NCBI GenBank assembly: GCA_041398605.1
Contig: JAWKUK010000014.1
Span: 152,402-216,401 of the forward strand
Length of the DNA: 64,000 nt
Origin: JAWKUK01 sp041398605
GTDB lineage: Bacteria > Planctomycetota > UBA1135 > GCA-002686595
Direction: 5' to 3'
The position numbers were made by a program, and so were the translations under genes. The first letter of the stretch is position 1; each line of letters begins with the position of its first letter. Shown here piece by piece: positions 54,587-63,696 of this stretch. The notes beneath the pieces are model-generated. The model ran no database searches and had not been told where the DNA came from. It was given only the letters and a program-made list of their open reading frames with translations.

Positions 54587-56701
54587 TCAAGGGGTGAACG
54601 TGATCGTCAAGGCGTTCGAAGCGTCGAAGAACGCGCCGCCTGCCGCTGGGTCGCGGAACCAGCACTGGAAGTGCAGCGTGCCAGCGACGCTGACCTCAAT
54701 GGGCAGGTTCAGCACCTTCGTCGCTCGGTTGCCCGTCGCTTGTTGCACAGGCCCGAGGCGCCGGATCGGGTTCGCGATGCACAGCGTGCCGTTGCCGAAG
54801 ACGGAGTTGCCCTGCAGCGGCGAGCTCAAGAAGAGCGCGAGCTGGTTCGGGATCGGCCCTGCGACGAGGGTCAGGTCATTGGCCAGGATGCTGGCGCTGC
54901 CCACCGCGCTGATCGTGGCCGCCGAGCCGGTGGAGTTCGCCTCGGAGGTGCAGTAGCGCGTGCCGATGTTCCCGACGTCGGACAGGAGCAGTTCGACGCG
55001 GTCAGCGAGCCCGTTTGGGCTGCCGTAGATGTAGTCGTATTGCACTGCGAGCACGATGGTCTTCGCTCCCCCGGGGACGAGTTCACCGGAGCGGCGCTGC
55101 AGGAGCGTCGTCTGGTTTGCTCGCTCTGCGGGGGTGACACGCGGGAGCGAGATTTGGTTCCCGACCGCGACACCTTGCACGTTCAGGAATGTGACGTCGA
55201 CGTGCGCACCGTCTGGGTCGGTCCCGACACCTCCCAGCCATGCTGACGCTTCCAGGCGCAGGCGACCCTGGTTGATGAGGTCTTGAAGCCCCTCGAGCGT
55301 GAACACTTGGGTCAACCGCGCGTTGCCGCCCGAGTCTACGCCGAGGTTGCTGCCGAGCCCGTTCGCTGTGGCAAGCGCCGGCGCTGGGACGCTGCCGCTC
55401 GTTCCGTACTGTTGGACGAGGACTTGCCCACCCTGCGCCACGAACCACCCGTTGGCGTCGTTGAGGTCGAGCGGGGACCCCGGCAGCGTGCCGAGCTCGA
55501 ATGAAGAGTTGCGCACGACGTTCACGTACAGCGGCAGGGGCGACTCCGTACTCGGCGGCACCAGTCGTGCGGTGACGTTGTCGACGAGCGCGTTCGGGGA
55601 CCCATAGACGTATTCGCAGGCGACCAGGACCTCGATGTAGGCCGTCGCGGCCGGGATGGTCCACTCTCGCTCGCGTGCGACGACAACCGTTTCGAAGTTG
55701 CGCGCTTCACGGAAGACCGGCCCTACCGGTGCGTTCGGTGCGCCGACAGGGGCGCCGAGGCTGTCCAGGAAGCGCAGCTCGACCCTGGTGTAGTCGGGGT
55801 CCGAGCCGACTCCGCCGGCATAGGCGCGCAGCTGGAGGGCGAGGCCGTTCGCGATCTGCGCCGCGTTTCCTCGCACGTCGAGGGTCTGCACGAGCCGCCC
55901 GTCGCCGAGGTCGACGGCCAGCCGCGTGCCACCTCCGACGATGTTCGCGACGGCGGAGCCTGGCACGTTGGGGTCCGTGTCAGAGTAAGGCGCGACACGA
56001 AGCGCGCCGCCGCGACCTTCCCAGCTTTGACGGTCGATGAGCGTCAAGGGCGACGTCGCGGTCCATCCAGACTCGAACCCAGGGTTGGTCAGCAATTGCG
56101 TGCTGAGCGGTAGCGGCGGCGGAATCAGAGAGCCGGTGAAGGCGACCAGGCTGACGTTGTCGACCGTGGCATCCGGAGACCCATAGAGGTAGCGGCACTC
56201 AAACCGCACCGCGACGTCGGTAGCGCCCTGGGGGATCTCGAACTCACCCTCACGCAGGATGAGCACCTGCTCGCGGTTGCGCGCATCGACCGTGCCGTAG
56301 CCGAGCGCGCGAGTCGCGAGGGCGCCAAAGGGGTCGCGGAAGATCAGCAGCAAGCGCGCGTCGTCGGCGTCGTTCGCTCGCCCGCCGACGAACCCGCGGA
56401 GGCGCAGCTTGGCACCGGCCGGGAGCCCGGCCAAGGGCACGACTTGCTCGTAGATCGAGTTGCCACCGGTGTCGAGGAAGACCCGGTTGCCGCCGCCGAT
56501 GTGCGTGCCGACCGCGACGGACGCGATGTTGGCCTGGCTCCCGTAGGGGATGACGCTCCCCGACGAGCCCGAGACCCGCGTCCAGCCGGTCAGGCCTTGT
56601 TCGAAGCTCGGGTTCGTGAGGAGGTTCTGTGCGTTTGCGGTCCCGAGCGCCGCGCTGGCAAGCAGCGCGCCGCCGAGATACCGTTCTAGGATGGTCTGCA
56701 T
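54587..56701 (-). CDS. Secreted protein with three CBM-like modules and conserved C-terminal domain
   Basis: 704 residues from the ATG at 56701. Signal peptide (GGALLASAALGTANAQ). Three homologous modules of ~190 residues each begin LLTNPSFEQGLTGW, LLTNPGFESGW and VVRNSSFELGTLPG and end in a YGSPDATVDNVSL-type strand, the layout of CBM4/9- or PA14-like carbohydrate-binding jelly rolls. The last ~130 residues start with YCTSE, include NGTLCIANPIRRLG and end DASNALTITFTP; this domain matches the end of the gene at 1-1181. Likely a surface or extracellular polysaccharide-binding protein. Ends in a strong terminator. Confidence 0.8.
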   Translation of the reverse strand: MQTILERYLGGALLASAALGTANAQNLLTNPSFEQGLTGWTRVSGSSGSVIPYGSQANIASVAVGTHIGGGNRVFLDTGGNSIYEQVVPLAGLPAGAKLRLRGFVGGRANDADDARLLLIFRDPFGALATRALGYGTVDARNREQVLILREGEFEIPQGATDVAVRFECRYLYGSPDATVDNVSLVAFTGSLIPPPLPLSTQLLTNPGFESGWTATSPLTLIDRQSWEGRGGALRVAPYSDTDPNVPGSAVANIVGGGTRLAVDLGDGRLVQTLDVRGNAAQIANGLALQLRAYAGGVGSDPDYTRVELRFLDSLGAPVGAPNAPVGPVFREARNFETVVVAREREWTIPAATAYIEVLVACEYVYGSPNALVDNVTARLVPPSTESPLPLYVNVVRNSSFELGTLPGSPLDLNDANGWFVAQGGQVLVQQYGTSGSVPAPALATANGLGSNLGVDSGGNARLTQVFTLEGLQDLINQGRLRLEASAWLGGVGTDPDGAHVDVTFLNVQGVAVGNQISLPRVTPAERANQTTLLQRRSGELVPGGAKTIVLAVQYDYIYGSPNGLADRVELLLSDVGNIGTRYCTSEANSTGSAATISAVGSASILANDLTLVAGPIPNQLALFLSSPLQGNSVFGNGTLCIANPIRRLGPVQQATGNRATKVLNLPIEVSVAGTLHFQCWFRDPAAGGAFFDASNALTITFTP

Positions 56702-56740
56702 GGTCAGTCGCCCGGACCTGCCGGGCATAAGGAAGTGAAG

Positions 56741-56764
56741 CGGTCGCGGAGCGCTCCGCGACCG
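56741..56764. promoter_or_regulatory. Perfect 24-bp palindrome
   Basis: CGGTCGCGGAGC followed immediately by its reverse complement, 40 nt upstream of the CBM-like gene start. Could be an operator for a dimeric regulator or a hairpin in the leader. Confidence 0.6.
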
Positions 56765-56770
56765 GGCCGA

Positions 56771-56790
56771 GGTCCGAACCGGTTCGGACC
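56771..56790. promoter_or_regulatory. Perfect 20-bp palindrome
   Basis: GGTCCGAACC followed by GGTTCGGACC, 6 nt from the neighbouring palindrome, in the same divergent intergenic region. Half-sites differ from the first palindrome. Confidence 0.6.
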
Positions 56791-56890
56791 CAGGCCGCTC
56801 ACCAGGCCAACGGACCACGCGTCGATCCCGGGAGGCGCCCCGAAACATTCGGCGCCACTTCAGGTGCGCTCACGAAGCGCGACACCCTTG

Positions 56891-57703
56891 ATGGCACACC
56901 AGCACGAGCCCCGGCTCCCTGAGCACCTGCGCCTCGCCGCGCTCGAGTGGCTCCAGGCCCTAGGACCCGACGCGTCAGAGGGTCCCTGCGTCCAGGAGGC
57001 CGAGCAGGCGCTCGCCGGGGCGCTGCGTGATTGGCTCGCAGGTGAGGAGGCCAAGGCCCAGCTCCAGGCCATCGACGGCGAGCTGCTTCAGGCGCTGGTG
57101 CTCGCGAGCCGCCGCGCGCTCCTCGCCGGGCTCGAGCGCATCTTCGAAGACGAGGCGACGATGGCCGAGATTCGCCGGCGCGCGCAGCAGACCGCCTCGA
57201 GCCTGAGGCTCGACCGCTTTGTCGACTCTTCCAACGCGCGCCAGGACGTGATCGCCAAGATGGTGGCGGACTGCCAGCAGGAGTTCCGCCAACCCCTGGA
57301 CCCCAAGGGGCTCGAGCGCTACGTCCAGGCCGCGATCACGAACCGACTGAAGGACATTCGGCGCGCGACCAAGTCGGACCCCGCCGCGCTCGACGAAGAC
57401 GTCGTCGCGGAGACCGAGCGCCATGACCAGAGCATCCTGGGCGAACTGGCCCATGTGGACGAGCTCTTCGCCGACAGCCTGCGCTTCGCAAAGGTCGAGG
57501 AGCTCCTGGCGCACGAGCCGCTCCTCACGAGGGCCGCGGTGCTGCTGAAGTTCAACTACGGCTGGACCTATACGATGCTCGCGGACGCCTTCGCGCGCGA
57601 GGGCGAGGGGAAAGAGCCCGACACCGTGAGGCAGCGCCGCGCGGAGGGGATGCGGACCCTCGTCAACGCCTTTTTCCGCAGGGCCCGTAGGCAGCTCGAA
57701 TGA
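56891..57703 (+). CDS. Sigma-70-like regulator (divergent from CBM-like gene)
   Basis: 270 residues from the ATG at 56891. The N-terminal half is helical and not recognised. Residues ~100-150 could correspond to sigma region 2 (DRFVDSSNARQDVIAKMVADCQQEF, YVQAAITNRLKDIRR), and residues ~195-268 resemble region 4 (LLAHEPLLTRAAVLLKF, YGWTYTMLADAF, TVRQRRAEGMRTLVNAF), with a helix-turn-helix. It is therefore probably a divergent sigma factor. It faces the CBM-like gene across two perfect palindromes and may control it (inference). Confidence 0.65.
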   Translation: MAHQHEPRLPEHLRLAALEWLQALGPDASEGPCVQEAEQALAGALRDWLAGEEAKAQLQAIDGELLQALVLASRRALLAGLERIFEDEATMAEIRRRAQQTASSLRLDRFVDSSNARQDVIAKMVADCQQEFRQPLDPKGLERYVQAAITNRLKDIRRATKSDPAALDEDVVAETERHDQSILGELAHVDELFADSLRFAKVEELLAHEPLLTRAAVLLKFNYGWTYTMLADAFAREGEGKEPDTVRQRRAEGMRTLVNAFFRRARRQLE

Positions 57704-57776
57704 GCCGGCGGTCGCCGCGTTCGCGGGTCCTGCGCTCCGACGGATTGGCCTGTTGGTCGCCCGTGGAGGGAGCCGC

Positions 57777-58916
57777 TTATTTGGCGGGGCGGAACGACTC
57801 GATCGGCAGTGGGGGGCCGCCCAGGGTGCCGCCCGGGAGCACAAAGAGGTGGATCGACGCGCGGTTCTTGAAGGCGAGCGCGTTGAGCTCGCGCTCCGCG
57901 CCCAGGGCCTCGCGCAGCTCGAAGAGGCGCGTCTCCCGCGGCAGCCAATGGCCGGTCGCAGCGTTCGGGTCGGCGGACTCGTTGCCATAGCGGTGCCAGT
58001 CCGAGAGCTGCATCAGCGCCGCGCCCGGCGCCACGAGCGGCCCCTCCGTGCGGCCCGTGATCAGCGCGAACTCGGGCAACGCCAACGCCGGATCGAGGCC
58101 GAGCAGGACGCGCCGCGCCGCGCTCTCGCCCGGGGCCTCACGCCACACGCGCACGTCCGGGGTCACGATCTCGAGCCACACGAGCTGCGCGGCGCGCTGC
58201 GCGATCGAGGTCGATCGATCACCCGGCACGAGCGGCTCGTCCGGCAGGACAACGGCGTCGTCCTCGCCGAACACAAGCGTCCGCGCGCCGACGCCCGCGG
58301 GCGTCGCCAGCCGCGCGCGGCGCGCCTCCATCCGCATCAGCCGCAGCCGCGCCGGCTGCTGGATCAGCAGGAGGTCATGGCACAGCGCCGCCCAGCCGTC
58401 GAGCTCATCACGGCTCTCGGAATAGTCCTTGCCGATCAATGACAGCACCGAACCGTCCTTGAGCACCTGCCAATACGCGGTCGGGCCCTCGGGCTTCGGC
58501 CCGCGCATCTGCGCTTGCTTGACGCTCCCGTCCGCGTTCAAGAACGCGCCATAGACGTACCCGTCGTCCTGGTCCAGGTAGCGCAGCTCCGTCTTGCGGG
58601 CCTCGTTCGAGCCCGAGTCCGTGCGAATCTCCACGTCGAAGCGCAGCGCGAACGAACGTACTGCCTCCGCGCTCGTCAAACGACCTGCGAGCTCGCCGAA
58701 GCGCTGGCGAGCCTCGTCCGACGTGCCCTCCGGTACGCGACCCGGCGCGGCCGGCTGGCCGTCCACGGCGAGCCACCCGCCGCGCGCCTGGCTGTGGGTC
58801 CCGGGCACGACGTCCGGCAACGCAGGGCCATCGCCTCGGCCGCCCCCTTGAGTGTGCGCCGCCGGTGCGAGGCTGATGAGCGCGAGCGTGGCCCAGAGGG
58901 AGCGAGACGTGTGCAT
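57777..58916 (-). CDS. Secreted protein of unknown function
   Basis: 379 residues from the ATG at 58916, which gives a signal peptide (SRSLWATLALISLAPAAHTQ); an ATG at 58952 is also in frame. The mature part is mixed alpha/beta without repeats, Cys clusters or membrane helices. Features: LRYLDQDDGYVYGAFLN, SLIGKDYSESRDELDGW and VWLEIVTPDVRVWREAPG. I do not recognise a family. It is divergent from miaA, whose -10 element lies in the 62-nt gap. Confidence 0.6.
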   Translation of the reverse strand: MHTSRSLWATLALISLAPAAHTQGGGRGDGPALPDVVPGTHSQARGGWLAVDGQPAAPGRVPEGTSDEARQRFGELAGRLTSAEAVRSFALRFDVEIRTDSGSNEARKTELRYLDQDDGYVYGAFLNADGSVKQAQMRGPKPEGPTAYWQVLKDGSVLSLIGKDYSESRDELDGWAALCHDLLLIQQPARLRLMRMEARRARLATPAGVGARTLVFGEDDAVVLPDEPLVPGDRSTSIAQRAAQLVWLEIVTPDVRVWREAPGESAARRVLLGLDPALALPEFALITGRTEGPLVAPGAALMQLSDWHRYGNESADPNAATGHWLPRETRLFELREALGAERELNALAFKNRASIHLFVLPGGTLGGPPLPIESFRPAK

Positions 58917-58964
58917 GTGGAGTACTTGGGACGAGCGGGCGCCTGGTTCCATGCGAGGCGCCCA

Positions 58965-58970
58965 TAGAAT
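58965..58970 (+). promoter_or_regulatory. -10 hexamer TAGAAT, probable leaderless promoter of miaA
   Basis: Ends 8 nt before the miaA ATG at 58979; no Shine-Dalgarno sequence fits in the gap. Confidence 0.6.
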
Positions 58971-58978
58971 GCCTGCTG

Positions 58979-59929
58979 ATGTCGGTACCGACCACCCGAG
59001 ATGTGCTCGACCACGCACCGCTGCGCTTCATCGTCGGGCCGACGGCGTCCGGGAAGACCGCGCTCGCGCTCGCGCTGTGCGAGCGGCTGGGCGCGGAGGT
59101 GGTCTCCCTCGACTCTATGCTTGTGTACCGCGGCCTCGATATCGGGACCGCCAAGCCGACCGCCGCCGAGCGCGCGGCCGTGCCCCACCACATGCTCGAC
59201 CTGGTCGAGCCGAGCGAGCGCTTCGACGTACAGCGCTACCTCAATGAGCTGCGCGGCACGCTCGCCGACCTCGAGCGGCGGCGGGTCCCCGCCTTGCTCG
59301 TCGGCGGCACCGGGTTCTATCTCGCAGCGGTCCTGCGCGGGCTCTTCGAAGGGCCACCCGTCGATCCCGAGGTGCGCGCGCAGCTCGAGCGCCGCGCGCA
59401 GGAGGTCGGCCCCGAAGCGCTCCACGCCGAGCTCTCGGCCCTCGATCCTGTCAGCGCTGCACGGCTGCATCCGAACGACGTGCGCCGCGTCGTACGGGCG
59501 CTGGAGGTCGCGGCGCAAACCGGGCGCACGCTCTCCGATTGGCAACGCGAGTGGGGCAGCGGGCCGGGACCTCGCGAGACCCGCGCGCGCCTCATCGGCT
59601 TGGAGGTCCCGACCGATGAGCTCGATCGGCGCATCCGCGCGCGCACCGCCGCGATGCTGGACGCCGGCTGGCGCGAAGAGGCCCTGCGCGTCCGTTCCGA
59701 CCCAGGGTTCGGGCCGTCCGCGATCCAGGCGCTCGGCTACCCAGAGGTCCTCGCCTGGGCCGACGGCGCCGCGACCCGCGCGGAGACCGAGGCGCTCATC
59801 GCGCTGCGCACGCGCCAATTCGCGCGGCGTCAACGCACCTGGTACCGCAAGTTCGCGATCCACTGGCTGCCTGTCGACGCGCCCGACCTCGTCGAGCGCG
59901 CGTGCGCTTGCCTCGACCCCGCGACCTGA
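58979..59929 (+). CDS. miaA: tRNA dimethylallyltransferase
   Basis: 316 residues. Adds dimethylallyl to A37 of tRNAs reading U-starting codons. P-loop GPTASGKTALALAL near residue 20, LDSMLVYRGLDIGTAKPT, VPHHMLDLVEP, the family motif VGGTGFYLAAVLRGL, DVRRVVRALEV, and C-terminal RTRQFARRQRTWYRK. The usual DSMQVYRGM is DSMLVYRGL here (Gln to Leu), a change in a tRNA-contacting residue worth noting. Confidence 0.96.
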   Translation: MSVPTTRDVLDHAPLRFIVGPTASGKTALALALCERLGAEVVSLDSMLVYRGLDIGTAKPTAAERAAVPHHMLDLVEPSERFDVQRYLNELRGTLADLERRRVPALLVGGTGFYLAAVLRGLFEGPPVDPEVRAQLERRAQEVGPEALHAELSALDPVSAARLHPNDVRRVVRALEVAAQTGRTLSDWQREWGSGPGPRETRARLIGLEVPTDELDRRIRARTAAMLDAGWREEALRVRSDPGFGPSAIQALGYPEVLAWADGAATRAETEALIALRTRQFARRQRTWYRKFAIHWLPVDAPDLVERACACLDPAT

Positions 59930-59982
59930 GCGCCCGGCGACCTCTGCGCTGACGCGTTGGGGCGCGGGACTTGCGCGCGCAC

Positions 59983-60010
59983 GCTGTGCGCTGTGCGCTG
60001 TGCGCTGTGA
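59983..60010 (+). repeat. Short tandem repeat, four copies of 7 bp
   Basis: CTGTGCG/TGTGCGC is repeated four times after miaA. Non-coding. Confidence 0.6.
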
Positions 60011-60065
60011 CGAAGAGACGGCTCCCCGGCGCAGCGCTGCGCCAGGGCGCCGACTCAGCCTCCTC

Positions 60066-60099
60066 GTGTCACGGCATGCCTCGTGTCACGGCATGCCTC
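60066..60099 (+). repeat. Two copies of a 17-bp direct repeat
   Basis: GTGTCACGGCATGCCTC occurs twice in immediate succession between miaA and the convergent lipoprotein gene. Confidence 0.8.
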
Positions 60100-60150
60100 G
60101 GGTCGCGGCGCTGGCTCTCGCTCGGAGGGCTCGCGCTCGCGACGACGGGC

Positions 60151-60726
60151 TCACATGTTGGTGAGCGTCGTGACTTCGCCAGTGTCGAGGTCGTCGACGT
60201 ACATCGCCGGCGTCTCGGAGGCGGTCAGGACACCCTTGCCCGTGAGCGACGCAGAGATCCCGCGGCGGAACTCTTCGCCGCCGCCCGGCTCGAACGAGCC
60301 GATGAGGGAGTCGAGGGGGAGCGGGAAGAACGCCGCGCCGCCGCCGGTGATCGCCCAGCCGAGGAGGATGCCCTCCAGGTGGATGTAGCGCAGCGGGCTC
60401 GGCAAGATCGAGTGCACCGGGCGCCCCTGATAGAGCGTCTCGTCGAACTCCTGGAAGGGGTTCTCCGGGTTGTCGTTCAGGAAGTGACGGCGCAGGGTCA
60501 TGTTGATGTCCTTCTTGCGCTGCCACTGGAAGTCACGGTACGAGCCGTCGCTCGCGGCGTCGTAGCCGAGCACGGCGCGCGCCATGCGCGGCGGCACCGA
60601 GGCGAAGTTCCAGTGGTCGTCGATGTCACGGGCCGCCGACTGGCAGCCAGTGCCGAGCGTCAGCAGCGCCGCGCCGGCGAGGGCCGACTTCAGCAACGTC
60701 GAGGCGGAGATGGGCATCCTTTGCAT
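60151..60726 (-). CDS. Lipoprotein of unknown function
   Basis: 191 residues from the ATG at 60726. Signal sequence SALAGAALLTLGTGC with a lipobox-like LGTGC. The mature part has no recognised domain; YIHLEGILLGWAITGGGAAFFPLPLDSL is hydrophobic enough to be membrane-embedded or buried. It resembles small planctomycete/gammaproteobacterial lipoproteins in layout only. Divergent from nadD across 299 nt that contain no gene; TACCCT at 60948-60953 could be the nadD -10 element. Confidence 0.7.
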   Translation of the reverse strand: MQRMPISASTLLKSALAGAALLTLGTGCQSAARDIDDHWNFASVPPRMARAVLGYDAASDGSYRDFQWQRKKDINMTLRRHFLNDNPENPFQEFDETLYQGRPVHSILPSPLRYIHLEGILLGWAITGGGAAFFPLPLDSLIGSFEPGGGEEFRRGISASLTGKGVLTASETPAMYVDDLDTGEVTTLTNM

Positions 60727-61025
60727 GATCCTGAAAGGGTGAGAGGGGCACGAGCCAGCGGCCCTGGGGGGCTGGGCGGGCTCGGTCTCGGCTCTCGGAG
60801 TGAGTTGGGGGGCGGATCTCCGGGCGGCTGGGACCCGGACTGGGGGGAGGCGGGGATTCTCGGCGGCGACGCCGCGGATGTCCAGACCGGAGCGCGGATT
60901 GCGGCGCGGGACCGGGGTCTGGCCTTCGGAGGCAGGCCCGAGTTCACTACCCTCTCCGAGCGCGCCGGTCACGGATCCCGCCGGGCGCCCTCCCCCCGGG
61001 GACGCAGCGCCCCCCGACACCCCGC

Positions 61026-61742
61026 GTGACTGCCCGCCTCCGCGCCGCCCTCTACGGCGGCTCCTTCGACCCTGTCCACGTCGGCCACCTCGAGACCGCC
61101 CGGCGCGCCGAGCGCGTCTTCGGCCTCGAGCGCGTGCTCTTCGTGCCGGCCGCGCGGCCCCCACACAAGCTCGGGCGCCAACTGGCGGACGGGCCCCTGC
61201 GGCTCGCCATGCTGTACCTGGCGACCGTAGAGCGCGCCAGTTGGGCCGTCTCTGAGGAGGAGCTCGCCCGCGAGGGGCCCTCGTACACCTTCGACACGGT
61301 GCGCGTCGCCCCGCGCCTGTTCGAGGTGCCAGCGACGGCCCTCGACCTGCACCTCATCATCGGGAGCGACAACCTGCCCGGGCTCCCGGACTGGCACCAT
61401 GTGCACGACCTCCTCGAGCGAGTCCAGCCGATCGTGGCCTGGCGCCACGGGGACCCCGACGAGCTCCTCGCGGGGCTCCGGGGGCGCCTCGCGCCGCAAC
61501 AAATCGAGAAGCTCGAACGAGGGTTCCTGCGCCTGCCGCCGATCGAGGTCAGCTCGAGCGACCTGCGCGCGCGGCTCGCGGCCGGCGAGGACTGCACGGG
61601 TTTGATCCCTGACCTCGTGCTCGACCTCATCCAGGAGCGAGGCGCCTACGGCTGGCCCGCCGCGACCGGGGCCGAAGAGAACGGGGCCGACGAGGACGGG
61701 GCGGCCGACCCTGACGCAGCCGTGGGGGGGAGCGATGCCTAG
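61026..61742 (+). CDS. nadD: Nicotinate-nucleotide adenylyltransferase
   Basis: 238 residues, GTG start. Makes nicotinate adenine dinucleotide in NAD synthesis. Motifs: YGGSFDPVHVGHLETAR (nucleotidyltransferase HxGH site), VPAARPPHK, YTFDTV, LIIGSDNLPGLPDWH and the ISS/TxxR-equivalent IEVSSSDLRARLAAG. An acidic Gly-rich tail of ~25 residues is extra. Overlaps the next gene by 8 nt. Confidence 0.95.
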   Translation: MTARLRAALYGGSFDPVHVGHLETARRAERVFGLERVLFVPAARPPHKLGRQLADGPLRLAMLYLATVERASWAVSEEELAREGPSYTFDTVRVAPRLFEVPATALDLHLIIGSDNLPGLPDWHHVHDLLERVQPIVAWRHGDPDELLAGLRGRLAPQQIEKLERGFLRLPPIEVSSSDLRARLAAGEDCTGLIPDLVLDLIQERGAYGWPAATGAEENGADEDGAADPDAAVGGSDA

Positions 61743-62682
61743 CGGGGGCGCCACCCTCGTCGCCCTCGCGGTCACCGCGGTCGCGACGCACCTGCTCGCG
61801 CGCCAAGCGCTCGAGCGCGGCTGGATCGACCTGCGCGACGGCGCCGAGGAGCGCAAGCCGCGCAGCTCGCCCGTGCCGCTCGTCGGCGGGGCAGCGCTGC
61901 TCCTCGGCCTCCTCGCCTGGGACCTCTCTGGGGGCCATGGCCTGCCATGGCCGGCCCTGCTCGCTGCGTTCGGGCTCGGCTTCGTGGACGATGTCGTGCC
62001 CGGCGGGCTCAGCCCACGCTCGAAGTGGATCGGGCAGTGCGTCGCGGCGGTGCTCTTGGCGCTGTTTCCCTTCGGCGCGGGCGTCGAGGGCCTGCTCGAC
62101 CACATCGCGCTCGCCGTCGTCGCCGTGGTCGCGATGAACGCCGTCAACACGTTCGACAACGCCGACGGTGCCGCCGGGGTGCTCGGGATCGCCGCGCTCT
62201 GGCCGTTCGGGGGCGCGCGGGGCGCGCTCCTCGGCTTCTTGCCGTTCAATCTGTTCCTGCGCGGCCGCGGGGCGGCCGGCGAGCGCCCGCCCCGCGCGAT
62301 GCTCGGGGACAGCGGCAGCCACGTCCTCGGGATCCTCCTGGCCGCGACGCCTGGCGCCGAACCGTTCCTGCTCGTGCCCCTGCTCGACCTCGGGCGGCTC
62401 GCGTTGGTGCGTGAGCGGCTCGGGCGCCGCCCTTGGGAGGGCGACCGGCGCCATTTGTCGCACCGCCTCGAGGCCCTCGGATTCCCGCCTATCGCGGTCG
62501 CCGGGTGCATCGCGGCCATACTGCTGCCGACGTGGCTCGCGGTCCTGATCGGGGCCGACGCAGAGCTCGTTCCGCTCGGCCTCATGGGGACGGCGGCGCT
62601 GTATTTCCTGGCGCTCTACCTCACGCCCGACCCGGATGCGCTTGCTCCAGACGGGTCGAGCCCCGATAGTGGTCCCCCCTGA
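61735..62682 (+). CDS. WecA/MraY-family glycosyl-1-phosphate transferase
   Basis: 315 residues with about ten membrane helices. Links a sugar-1-phosphate to undecaprenyl phosphate. Family motifs: LGFVDDVV (catalytic Asp pair), MNAVNTFDNADGAAG in place of NxxNxxDGxDGL, LGDSGSHVLGI and the His motif RRHLSHRLEALG. The last favours WecA/TagO over MraY. It overlaps nadD by 8 nt and probably serves an envelope polysaccharide; the sugar cannot be inferred. Confidence 0.9.
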   Translation: MPSGGATLVALAVTAVATHLLARQALERGWIDLRDGAEERKPRSSPVPLVGGAALLLGLLAWDLSGGHGLPWPALLAAFGLGFVDDVVPGGLSPRSKWIGQCVAAVLLALFPFGAGVEGLLDHIALAVVAVVAMNAVNTFDNADGAAGVLGIAALWPFGGARGALLGFLPFNLFLRGRGAAGERPPRAMLGDSGSHVLGILLAATPGAEPFLLVPLLDLGRLALVRERLGRRPWEGDRRHLSHRLEALGFPPIAVAGCIAAILLPTWLAVLIGADAELVPLGLMGTAALYFLALYLTPDPDALAPDGSSPDSGPP

Positions 62683-62745
62683 CGCCGCCCGGGCCCCCTG
62701 ACCGAGGCGTCGCGCGCCCCCCCTCCGACGTCTGGGCCCTCACCG

Positions 62746-63564
62746 GTGACCTACCCCCTGACCGCCATCCTCAGCGACCTGCACGGGAATCGCCCCGCGC
62801 TGCAAGTCGCGCTCGCCGACACCCGTGCGCGCGGCGTGCGTCGCTATGTGTGCCTCGGCGACATGGTCGGGTACGGCGCCGAGCCGCGCTTCTGCCTCGA
62901 CGCGATGATGCCGCGCTGCGGCGCGCCAGCCTCGGACGCGGACGCGCTGCCGGAGGCGCCGCCGCTCGAGCCAGGGATTTGCCTCAAGGGCAACCACGAA
63001 GAGGCGCTCTTGTACAGCGCCGACGACTTCAACCCGAAGGCGCGCGCTGCGATCGAGTGGACGCGCGACGAGATCAACCGCGACCTCGAGCGCAGCGAGG
63101 CGTACTGGGACTTCATGGGCAACCTCTCGGCGTCTGCCGAGGACGACCTCGCGATGTACGCGCACGGCTCACCGCGCGAGCCTGTGCGCGAATACGTGCT
63201 CCCGCGGGACGTACGGGACACGTCCAAGATGCGCGCGCTCTTTGCTCACCAGACGCGGCCGGTGTGCTTCATCGGGCATAGCCACGTGCCTGCGGTGTAC
63301 TTCGAGGACGGCAGCTACTTCTTGCCGAAGGGCAGCGAGGGCCCGTTCGAGCTCGCTGACCTCGAGCAGAACCGCGCGATCGTCAACGTCGGCTCGGTCG
63401 GTCAGCCGCGCGACGGAGACCCGCGCTTGTCGTACGTCCTCTTCGACGGCAAGCACCTGTCGTTTGTGCGCCTCGAGTACGACGTCGAGGTCGCGGCCGC
63501 CGCGATCCGCGCGGTGCCCGAGCTGCCCGCTTACCTCGCGGAGCGGCTCGTTGTCGGGCGCTGA
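62746..63564 (+). CDS. Calcineurin-like metallophosphoesterase
   Basis: 272 residues, GTG start. The metal-site blocks are all present in order: ILSDLHGN, CLGDMVGYG, LKGNHEEALL, MYAHGSPREP and CFIGHSHVPAVYF. This arrangement is that of the YvcI/YfcE-type or protein-phosphatase-like small phosphoesterases; substrate unknown. No signal peptide. Confidence 0.9.
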   Translation: MTYPLTAILSDLHGNRPALQVALADTRARGVRRYVCLGDMVGYGAEPRFCLDAMMPRCGAPASDADALPEAPPLEPGICLKGNHEEALLYSADDFNPKARAAIEWTRDEINRDLERSEAYWDFMGNLSASAEDDLAMYAHGSPREPVREYVLPRDVRDTSKMRALFAHQTRPVCFIGHSHVPAVYFEDGSYFLPKGSEGPFELADLEQNRAIVNVGSVGQPRDGDPRLSYVLFDGKHLSFVRLEYDVEVAAAAIRAVPELPAYLAERLVVGR

Positions 63565-63696
63565 GCCCATGCGCCCCCGACCCTCGCCCTTGAACCCATT
63601 GCTCCGTGCCCCTGGCGCGGCCCCTCGCGGTGCCGTCGCTCGTGCGCGAGTCACCTGCGCGTGGATTCACAGCGCGCCCCTGGATCTGCAACGAAC

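Noticed and set aside
59930..60150. tRNA or small RNA after miaA
   Set aside because: Only short direct repeats are present; no cloverleaf or conserved loop sequences could be drawn.
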